NCBI GenBank assembly: GCA_004195335.1
Contig: SDWK01000210.1
Location: 1 to 6,787, forward strand
DNA length: 6,787 nucleotides
Direction: 5' to 3'
DNA from: Shewanella sp.
Lineage (GTDB): Bacteria; Pseudomonadota; Gammaproteobacteria; Enterobacterales; Shewanellaceae
Shown here: positions 1-5,105 of the stretch, in pieces
How positions within the stretch are numbered: the first letter of the stretch is position 1
How the letters are laid out: each line of letters opens with the position of its first letter
Translations under genes and position numbers: made by a program
Notes under the pieces: model-generated
The model's input: the letters and a program-made list of their open reading frames with translations, nothing else
The model's database searches: none
Told to the model about the DNA's origin: nothing

Positions 1-773
1 TCTAATGTCTTAAGCCCCCTTAAGATTAACCAAGCATCATGGGGGGAAAGCACGCCGCCTAAGTCTTTCAAGGTCTCATATTTGATCTTATCAATCTGCT
101 CGTTAGAACCACAGATAATTCCAGCAATGACATCTCCGTGCCCGTTCAAATATTTAGTCGCACTATGAATAACGATATCGATACCATGACTCAGGGGTTG
201 CTGAAGAAGCGGGGTCATAAAGGTATTATCGACAATACTGATTAGTCCATGTTGCTTCGCGATGGCGGCAATACCATCGAGGTCGAATACATCTAAGTGA
301 GGATTGACTGGAGTTTCACAAAATATCACTTTTGTGGCTGGGGTTACGGCATCAGCAACCGCGCTCAGATCATTAAAATTGACCAACGTCACTTGAATAC
401 CAAACTTGACTAATTGGGAGGTCATCAAGGAGAAAGTACAACCATAAACCGCTTTAGATGCAACCAGATGGTCCCCTTGACTCAAATTAGTCAATAAAGC
501 CGAGGATACAGCGGCCATACCTGATGCTGTTGCTGTGGCAGCCTCTGAGCCCTCTAATACCGCCATTTTTCGCTCAAGCTCGGCTGTGGTTGGATTGCCA
601 AGACGAGTATAAATATAACCCGCTTCATCGCCGGCAAATCTCGCAGCCCCTTGCTCGGCAGTATCAAATACAAAGGTGGCACTCTGACATAGAGGGGAAA
701 CTAGCGCTCCTGAACTGTCTTTGATGTGTCCGGCATGTATCACTCTCGTAGCCAGCTTCCATTTATCCTGCAT
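1..773 (-). CDS. megL: Methionine gamma-lyase, N-terminal part (truncated by window edge)
   Basis: This is a PLP-dependent enzyme of the Cys/Met metabolism family. It most likely splits L-methionine into methanethiol, 2-oxobutyrate and ammonia in the cytoplasm. About 257 of roughly 398 residues are present, and the C-terminus lies beyond position 1. Visible residues are the YTR motif (Y55, R57), SGM (84-86), D182 in VDNT, and the PLP-binding K207 in SATKY. The feature separating it from cystathionine gamma-synthases and lyases is YGCTF, with C112 next to Y110; K236-D237 further on also fit. All of these match Pseudomonas putida MGL, as I remember it, at a constant offset of four residues. The ATG at 773 is preceded by GGAGAG (779-784) with a 5-nt spacer. 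It lies downstream of ycjF on the same strand but has its own candidate promoter. A cystathionine-lyase-like activity is the main alternative. Confidence 0.9.
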   Translation of the reverse strand, partial: MQDKWKLATRVIHAGHIKDSSGALVSPLCQSATFVFDTAEQGAARFAGDEAGYIYTRLGNPTTAELERKMAVLEGSEAATATASGMAAVSSALLTNLSQGDHLVASKAVYGCTFSLMTSQLVKFGIQVTLVNFNDLSAVADAVTPATKVIFCETPVNPHLDVFDLDGIAAIAKQHGLISIVDNTFMTPLLQQPLSHGIDIVIHSATKYLNGHGDVIAGIICGSNEQIDKIKYETLKDLGGVLSPHDAWLILRGLKTL

Positions 774-826
774 AAAATCTCTCCAAGGTCTGATATCCAA
801 ACCACCACCAGATACGGTAAGCCGTG

Positions 827-857
827 AACCTAGCGGTGTTAAGCATCACCGACGGTT
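827..857 (-). other. Stem-loop at the 5' end of the megL leader
   Basis: The stem is built from CGGTG (834-838) with CACCG (847-851), and is extended beyond a small internal loop by AACC (827-830) with GGTT (854-857). If the predicted start near 857 is right, the transcript would begin with this hairpin. No T-tract follows it on the minus strand, so it is not a standard terminator. A second small hairpin, ACGG-CTTA-CCGT read on the minus strand, follows at 814-825. I do not recognise a known riboswitch here. Confidence 0.35.
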
Positions 858-863
858 AGATTT

Positions 864-891
864 ATTATGTATAGAGTGCCAGTGATGACAG
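864..891 (-). promoter_or_regulatory. Candidate sigma-70 promoter of megL
   Basis: Read on the minus strand, CTGTCA (886-891, 4 of 6 to the -35 consensus) is 16 nt from CATAAT (864-869, 5 of 6 to the -10). The predicted start is near 857, giving a leader of about 84 nt. This is motif matching only. Confidence 0.35.
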
Positions 892-946
892 TTACCTTGA
901 CCGCTATTCACTGCCCGAGCAAACAATCACCAAAAATTTAACCAGC

Positions 947-2056
947 TTAAGATGTAAAATCTTTGTTACGAGATGCGTTTTTGGTTAATGCTGCCGCAGA
1001 GAAATCTTTAAGATCTAATAATAGTTCTTTATGAATTCCAGACAACTTGGGGCGTGACGCTTCCTGAAACGAGATCGGTCTGCACAGGGCCATCGCCTGA
1101 TAGCCGAGTCTGGCGGTTAGCAAACCACCACCCAAACCTTGTCCCAGTCTGGCGGAAAGTTTGCCCGTCATTTCGACTGATAGTAATTGTGTCCCCAAAT
1201 CTGTGATTATTTCACTGGTGCCAGCATAAACAATGTTGGTAATAATCCCTCGTATCAATCTGATACGACTCCAATATCCCAACTCGATACCATAACATTC
1301 CGCAATTTTGTAAATCATACGTTGGTTACGCCAAAGGATGATTGCCATATCTAACAAGGCTAATGGACTCGCCGCTAAAAGAAGTGCCGACTCTTGAGAG
1401 AATCTTCTAACATATTTTTTAGCAATAAGGTCCCTTTCACTCAATACCAACTCATCGAATAAAATGAGCTTCTCGGCATCATTATGCTCATCATTGATCG
1501 AGGATAGGTATCGACTCAAATCAACCTCTTTCGGTAATTGAGAAAGCAACTTATTGATAAATTTGTCCGCTTCGCCAACTTGCATACTTTGTGACAATCG
1601 GTCACCGGTTTGTTGCGCCTCTTCAACCAATTTGAGTCTCGTCAACTTACGCCACTCGCTCACTGCGAGAGTACCGGCCCACAATGAAATAACCGATGTC
1701 ACAGTGACATAGAGTCCAAACAACCAAGGGCTCTCAATCCAGGCATTATGTAAACCTAACAAGGTTTCCGTCAGTACCAGTCCGATAATGCCCACCACAG
1801 AAAGTTTAGCCAGTATCGACCAACGCCGCAGTCGAGGAGTCTTAACTCCTTTGTTGTCAGCATCAATTGTCGCATCGAACGCGGCATCGATATCGCCTTC
1901 GATGCCATTGGCTTGCTCGGTTGTCAGTGGTTCGGTGGTGAATTCAAGCGGTTGTTCATCGTAATGTTGCGCCCCTTTGATATGGGGCGGAGCTGCTTCG
2001 ATTATAGGCTCGAACACCTGCTTCTTTTTCAAACCATCTTCAGTTTCATGCATCAT
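947..2056 (-). CDS. ycjF: YcjF family inner-membrane protein (TIGR01620 type)
   Basis: At 369 residues it is close to E. coli YcjF (about 353). The N-terminal ~78 residues are polar and acidic, then come two membrane segments at about 84-101 and 111-132. The C-terminal half holds the family signature: ESALLLAASPLALLDMA (222-238), YGIELGYWSR (255-264), a glycine-rich GQGLGGGLLTARLG (305-318) and LCRP (324-327). These match E. coli YcjF closely as I recall it. It is the last gene of the psp operon, 36 bp after ycjX, a pairing also found in enterobacteria. Its molecular role is not established; membrane-associated action with YcjX during envelope stress is inference. Two ATGs stand in tandem (2056 and 2053) after GGTGG (2061-2065). 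The first has a 4-nt spacer and the second 7 nt, so the second may be used. Confidence 0.93.
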   Translation of the reverse strand: MMHETEDGLKKKQVFEPIIEAAPPHIKGAQHYDEQPLEFTTEPLTTEQANGIEGDIDAAFDATIDADNKGVKTPRLRRWSILAKLSVVGIIGLVLTETLLGLHNAWIESPWLFGLYVTVTSVISLWAGTLAVSEWRKLTRLKLVEEAQQTGDRLSQSMQVGEADKFINKLLSQLPKEVDLSRYLSSINDEHNDAEKLILFDELVLSERDLIAKKYVRRFSQESALLLAASPLALLDMAIILWRNQRMIYKIAECYGIELGYWSRIRLIRGIITNIVYAGTSEIITDLGTQLLSVEMTGKLSARLGQGLGGGLLTARLGYQAMALCRPISFQEASRPKLSGIHKELLLDLKDFSAAALTKNASRNKDFTS

Positions 2057-2092
2057 TATTCCACCATCATGGAAGTATTACTTTCTGACTAT

Positions 2093-3547
2093 TTATTTAA
2101 GTTTATCACCGAGCAGATACTGCAGCAGGTGATCTAATCGTATGTGCTCAAAGTCGGCACCTTGTGATGAAGAGGTAACTTGTGGCGGCGCAAAGTCGGT
2201 GAACTCAAACCCTTGTGAATCCCAAAATGAAGCTTGAGGCAGTGACTTGGGCACTTCACCTGGAAAGACGGTCACCGTTTTTTGTTGTGATAAGTCAACA
2301 CCATGTACAACCTCGACTTCCGTACTGCCCGATTTAACCATGGCATGTTTGGTCGCTTTAATTGCGCTGATCGCCATCACTTCAACTTCACACCCCTCAA
2401 ATTTTGCCTGTTTCTGACTCTGCTTCACCAGTTGAGTTAATAACGAAAGAACATTCCCCTGCTGATCGCGAGTGATATGATCCACTTTACTCGCGGCGAA
2501 CAGTAACTTGTCGATTCTCGGAGAAAATAATCGCTTAAGAATATTTGATTGACCAAATTTAAAGCTCTCCATGATTCCGTTGAGGGCTTGGGTCATATCA
2601 TCAAACTGTTCTTTACCATTATTGAGGGGAGTAAAACAATCCACTAAGAGTAGCTGTCTATCAAATTTAGCAAAATATTCTTTATAGAAAGGCGTGATCA
2701 CCTTACTTTGATAATTTTTATATCGGTTCTTTAAGACCTGATAATTGGTCTCAGGTGTACTCATCTCCAATTGCGTAATGGTTTCAGACGATAAGTTCAG
2801 CAAAGGAAACAAGGCTAACACTGGCGTATCGACCAACTCTCCGGGTAATAGCAAACGACCGGGTTGAGCATAATAAAAACCATGACCATTGACACAATCG
2901 AGTAATAATTGCTGATAGAGATCAGCAATTTGTTTAAGCTGCGCCGCATCGGCCACGGCCGAAAGGTCTAATTCAGATAAGGCCTGGTTGAAATCTTGAT
3001 AATGAACAGACTTCTTGAAGATGCTCTCACGCTGAGTCTGGCTTATAGACCATTGACTGAAGCTCTGCTTCAACATGGGCAGGTCGAGTAACCATTCACC
3101 CGGATAATCGATGATGTCGAGATAGAGTGTCGCACTGTCTGTCAGCTTCGCTAACAGCCCCTTTTGAGGCTGGTACCTAATCGCTAACCTCAGCTCACTG
3201 ATGCTTCGTGTCGAAGCCGGCCACTGAGAAGGACTGTGCTTGAGCGAAGCCATCGCCTGATCATAATCAAAGCTCGCCACCGTTAAGTCAGGCTGAAGAT
3301 CTCGTTTCACTCCGTATAAACGCTCCTCTCTGGTTACTTGCCAAAGAGGCAGGTTATTATTCTTACCAATTACGCCTGCGTTGAGAAGCTGATTTACTAG
3401 ACCAGTAATAAAGGCGGTTTTTCCAGCCCCTGAGAGTCCGGTTACGGCTAATCGGATATGTTTATCGGAAGTTCGGTGCGCAAATGCTTGTGTCTTTTGG
3501 CTAACTTTTTGACCTAACTTAGAAAAAGAGCGGTTTATACTACCCAT
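2093..3547 (-). CDS. ycjX: YcjX family P-loop (Ras-like) GTP-binding stress protein
   Basis: This is a cytoplasmic or membrane-associated nucleotide-binding protein of the Psp regulon. It has 484 residues from the chosen ATG; E. coli YcjX has about 465. Numbered from the alternative GTG at 3556 (add 3 to ATG numbering), it shows Walker A GLSGAGKT (40-47), REERLYGVKR (76-85), a switch-like DYPGEWLLDLPML (150-162), FDRQLLLVDC (298-307), and a base-recognition-like SKVDH (356-360) in place of NKxD. The end HIRLDxxLxxLxGDKL matches E. coli YcjX. The family has been described as Ras-like GTP-binding, but its biological task is unclear. I chose ATG 3547 over in-frame GTG 3556 because it is an ATG with GCAGG just upstream, while the GTG has no Shine-Dalgarno. 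That GCAGG is only 2 nt away, so initiation looks weak either way. A hairpin lies upstream. Confidence 0.94.
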   Translation of the reverse strand: MGSINRSFSKLGQKVSQKTQAFAHRTSDKHIRLAVTGLSGAGKTAFITGLVNQLLNAGVIGKNNNLPLWQVTREERLYGVKRDLQPDLTVASFDYDQAMASLKHSPSQWPASTRSISELRLAIRYQPQKGLLAKLTDSATLYLDIIDYPGEWLLDLPMLKQSFSQWSISQTQRESIFKKSVHYQDFNQALSELDLSAVADAAQLKQIADLYQQLLLDCVNGHGFYYAQPGRLLLPGELVDTPVLALFPLLNLSSETITQLEMSTPETNYQVLKNRYKNYQSKVITPFYKEYFAKFDRQLLLVDCFTPLNNGKEQFDDMTQALNGIMESFKFGQSNILKRLFSPRIDKLLFAASKVDHITRDQQGNVLSLLTQLVKQSQKQAKFEGCEVEVMAISAIKATKHAMVKSGSTEVEVVHGVDLSQQKTVTVFPGEVPKSLPQASFWDSQGFEFTDFAPPQVTSSSQGADFEHIRLDHLLQYLLGDKLK

Positions 3548-3569
3548 AGCCTGCACTTAAAAGTTATTC

Positions 3570-3586
3570 GGGCGGTTAAACCGCCC
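3570..3586 (-). terminator. GC-rich hairpin between pspC and ycjX (partial terminator, attenuator or processing site)
   Basis: GGGCGGTTTAACCGCCC is a near-perfect palindrome: 7 bp (GGGCGGT/ACCGCCC) with a 3-nt loop. It starts 11 nt after the pspC stop codon. On the minus strand it is followed by GAATAACTTTT, so the T-rich run is weak and offset by about 7 nt. It is the strongest inverted repeat I noticed in the window. Full termination is unlikely, because ycjX follows at once with no promoter I can see. Partial termination, or protection of the pspABC 3' end, fits better. Confidence 0.55.
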
Positions 3587-3596
3587 ATTGGAAGGA

Positions 3597-3992
3597 TTAA
3601 AGATTATTGATTTCTTGCTTTAGATCGAAGCTGTCTGATGTGACATGGCGTTCTAATTTTTGAAGTCTTATTTCCAAACTTCTAAATTGTGAGTTCACAT
3701 CCCGAAGTGCCATTTTGGCAGGCTCTCCCGCTTGCCAAACTTTCTTCTTTACCTCAATATCTTTATGCGCTGATTTATCTTTTGCCGTTCCAGGTTTAAT
3801 ATCTAATATCATCCATAACAAAACATAGATAACTAAAACAATACCAGAACCACCTAAAAGAAAAATTGATGCTGCGAGGACTCTGACAAGCCAAGTTTCA
3901 AAGTTAAAGTAATCGGCTATCCCTGCACATACTCCAGCAATTTTACCTGATTGAGGAATTCGGTATAAGGTACGCCCATTAGCTTTACTCAT
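3597..3992 (-). CDS. pspC: Phage shock protein C (PspC), inner-membrane stress sensor
   Basis: At 131 residues it is slightly longer than E. coli PspC (119). It has a PspC domain at about 7-66, with the conserved IAGVCAGIADYF region (18-29) and a long hydrophobic stretch (about 34-63) that anchors it in the inner membrane. The C-terminal segment (about 98-131) is a predicted coiled coil with L106, L110, L113 and V117, followed by the family-typical ERHVTS (114-119). With PspB it senses membrane stress and recruits PspA, freeing PspF. The ATG at 3992 lies inside pspB: the genes share 8 bp (ATGAGTAA), and GGAGG (4000-4004) within pspB gives a 7-nt spacer. The two are therefore probably translationally coupled. 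Confidence 0.96.
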   Translation of the reverse strand: MSKANGRTLYRIPQSGKIAGVCAGIADYFNFETWLVRVLAASIFLLGGSGIVLVIYVLLWMILDIKPGTAKDKSAHKDIEVKKKVWQAGEPAKMALRDVNSQFRSLEIRLQKLERHVTSDSFDLKQEINNL

Positions 3993-4218
3993 CTCGACCC
4001 CTCCATTGCGGCGACTCAGTGTCTAAAATCGATTCCAATGTATCAATACGTTGAGCCATTTTATCGGCTCTGGTAATAAGTTCATTAAGCTGAGAATATT
4101 CTTCTTCAGTAAGCCCCTGGCTCACTTGACGCTTACTGCGATAGTGAAGAATCAGCCATATGGGAGCCACCAGCATTAAAAAAATAATAATTGTGGCCAT
4201 TATAATATCCGCGTTCAT
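3985..4218 (-). CDS. pspB: Phage shock protein B (PspB)
   Basis: This is a small bitopic inner-membrane protein of 77 residues (E. coli PspB 74). It has one membrane segment at about 5-25 with the family's APIWLILHY (18-26), then a cytoplasmic coiled coil with LNELITRADKMAQRIDTLESILD (44-66, written here only to locate it) and the terminal PxWR (70-73). It acts with PspC as a positive regulator that binds PspA under stress. AGAGGTGAG (4221-4229) places a strong Shine-Dalgarno about 6 nt before the ATG. It sits 20 bp after pspA and overlaps pspC by 8 bp, as expected inside an operon. Confidence 0.96.
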   Translation of the reverse strand: MNADIIMATIIIFLMLVAPIWLILHYRSKRQVSQGLTEEEYSQLNELITRADKMAQRIDTLESILDTESPQWRGRDE

Positions 4219-4238
4219 AACTCACCTCTGAATTGTGA

Positions 4239-4928
4239 TTACTTAGACTTAGACTTAGTTTTAGTCTGATTGCCCTTAACCTTTGCCTTAAGCGCTTCAA
4301 GTTCTTCAGTCACTGAATCTTCAGCTGCTAGTGCTGCAAATTCATCGCTTAAACTCTTTTCATTACCTAGATCATAGGCTTCTACCTGTGATTCTAGCCC
4401 CTCAACACGACGTTCATACTGCTCAAACTTATTCATCGCATTGTCAATCTTGCTCGAATCCAGCTGACGCTTAACATCTAGACGAGAAGAGGCTGTCTGC
4501 TTACGCATAATAATGGTCTTCTGACGCGCCTTCGCATCGGCAAGCTTCTCTTGAAGAAGGTTCACTTCCTCTTTAAGACGAGAAATCTGCTCTTCAACCA
4601 TGACTAACTCTTTCTCTAGAGTGGCTGCAAGTTCACTGGCCTTTTGCTTTTCAATTAAGGCTGCCTTTGCAAGGTCTTCACGATCTTTAGACAAGGCTAA
4701 CTCTGCTTTATCCTGCCAATCCTGAACTTGGGCCTGCACCTTAGATATACGACGTAGTAACTCTTTCTTCTCGGCTAATACTTTAGCCGATGTAGAGCGA
4801 ACCTCAACTAACGTGTCCTCCATCTCTTGAATTATCAAGCGTACCATTTTTTCTGGGTCTTCGGCTTTATCCAGTAGTGCACTTATATTTGAGTTAATGA
4901 TATCTGCGAAGCGAGAGAAAATTCCCAT
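4239..4928 (-). CDS. pspA: Phage shock protein A (PspA), membrane-stress effector and PspF inhibitor
   Basis: PspA/IM30 (ESCRT-III-like) family, 229 residues (E. coli 222). It starts with the amphipathic membrane-binding helix MGIFSRFADIINSNISALL (1-19), followed by the conserved EDPEK with P25. The rest is almost entirely heptad-rich coiled coil (about 27-190), with a short helix (197-217) and a lysine-rich tail (NQTKTKSKSK, 220-229). In the cell it binds PspF and keeps it inactive. On membrane stress it forms oligomers at the inner membrane and limits proton leakage. AAGGA (4936-4940) lies 7 nt before the ATG. It is the first operon gene, under the divergent sigma-54 promoter at 4969-4985. 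The basic tail appears longer than in E. coli PspA and is encoded by a small ACTTAG repeat. Confidence 0.97.
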   Translation of the reverse strand: MGIFSRFADIINSNISALLDKAEDPEKMVRLIIQEMEDTLVEVRSTSAKVLAEKKELLRRISKVQAQVQDWQDKAELALSKDREDLAKAALIEKQKASELAATLEKELVMVEEQISRLKEEVNLLQEKLADAKARQKTIIMRKQTASSRLDVKRQLDSSKIDNAMNKFEQYERRVEGLESQVEAYDLGNEKSLSDEFAALAAEDSVTEELEALKAKVKGNQTKTKSKSK

Positions 4929-4968
4929 GATGCTGTCCTTTAATTAACGTTGGTTTCGAAGATATTAA

Positions 4969-4985
4969 TCCACTTTCTGTGCCAA
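4969..4985 (-). promoter_or_regulatory. Sigma-54 (-24/-12) promoter of pspABC-ycjXF
   Basis: On the minus strand TTGGCAC (4979-4985) is a perfect -24 element, followed by 5 nt (AGAAA) and GTGGA (4969-4973) in the -12 position. The -12 is poor against TTGCW: only the second T and third G fit the core. The E. coli pspA promoter also departs from consensus there, as I recall. Predicted start is near 4957-4958, giving a leader of about 30 nt. PspF is the expected activator. Confidence 0.85.
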
Positions 4986-5015
4986 CTTTTCATATTACAT
5001 TTAATACAATGACTT

Positions 5016-5028
5016 AACCAATATATTA
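5016..5028 (+). promoter_or_regulatory. Candidate IHF binding site
   Basis: AACCAATATATTA fits WATCAANNNNTTR at 8 of 9 defined positions, in AT-rich flanks. Its centre is about 64 bp upstream of the predicted pspA start, between promoter and enhancer, where IHF bends the DNA in the E. coli psp region. AT-rich sequence gives chance matches, so this is suggestive only. Confidence 0.45.
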
Positions 5029-5045
5029 ACTTTTTCTTTCTTTTA

Positions 5046-5074
5046 TTCACAGAGACACTTATTATTAATTTAAC
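5046..5074 (+). promoter_or_regulatory. Candidate sigma-70 promoter of pspF
   Basis: TTCACA (5046-5051, 5 of 6 to the -35) is 17 nt from TTTAAC (5069-5074, 4 of 6 to the -10). The predicted start is near 5081, about 25 nt before the pspF GTG and inside the enhancer-like repeat. That overlap would let PspF repress its own gene, as known in E. coli. TATTAT at 5060-5065 is an alternative -10 but lacks a good -35. Confidence 0.4.
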
Positions 5075-5080
5075 CACTTA

Positions 5081-5097
5081 TTAGCGTGAAAGACTAA
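5081..5097. promoter_or_regulatory. Candidate PspF upstream activating sequence
   Basis: TTAGCGTGAAAGACTAA is an inverted repeat (TTAG-N9-CTAA) centred about 131 bp upstream of the predicted pspA start, a normal enhancer distance. It resembles the TTAG...CTAA enhancer in the E. coli pspA-pspF region as I remember it. It ends 8 nt before the pspF start codon. Confidence 0.5.
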
Positions 5098-5105
5098 AAC
5101 TTACT

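Larger units (their letters stand above)
774..946 (-). other. ycjF-megL intergenic region: promoter and structured leader
   Basis: This 173-bp stretch between the ycjF stop and the megL start has no gene. Read on the minus strand it contains a possible LysR-type site (898-910), a candidate sigma-70 promoter (864-891), two small stem-loops in the leader (827-857 and 814-825), and a good Shine-Dalgarno (779-784). I see no convincing intrinsic terminator for the psp operon: TTAA-GCTGG-TTAA followed by ATTTTT, just around the ycjF stop, has only a 4-bp stem. Some read-through from ycjF into megL is therefore possible. Confidence 0.6.
4929..5105. promoter_or_regulatory. Divergent pspA/pspF control region
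   Basis: This 177-bp AT-rich region lies between the two start codons. From pspA toward pspF it holds the pspA Shine-Dalgarno (4936-4940), the sigma-54 promoter (4969-4985), an IHF-like site (5016-5028), a T-rich stretch (5031-5044), a candidate pspF promoter (5046-5074), and an enhancer-like inverted repeat (5081-5097). The order promoter, IHF, enhancer is the known layout of the enterobacterial psp region. Confidence 0.8.

Noticed and set aside
524..724. Open frame of 66 codons on the plus strand opposite megL
   Set aside because: It is antisense to the conserved PLP-enzyme sequence and has no recognisable family features.
876..882. TGGCAC-like sequence (CTGGCAC, minus strand) upstream of megL, as a second sigma-54 promoter
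   Set aside because: The sequence at the -12 position is ACATA, with no GC or matching T's, and it overlaps a better sigma-70 candidate.
1913..2137. Open frame of 74 codons on the plus strand over the ycjF start
   Set aside because: It is antisense to ycjF and ycjX coding ends, with no ribosome site or promoter I can see.
4219..4238. TCAC-N9-GTGA inverted repeat in the pspA-pspB gap
   Set aside because: A 4-bp stem with a long loop that overlaps the pspB Shine-Dalgarno is too weak to call a structure.
5010..5010. Second IHF-like match around 5004-5016 (ATACAATGACTTA)
   Set aside because: It fits only 7 of 9 defined positions; the match at 5016-5028 is better.
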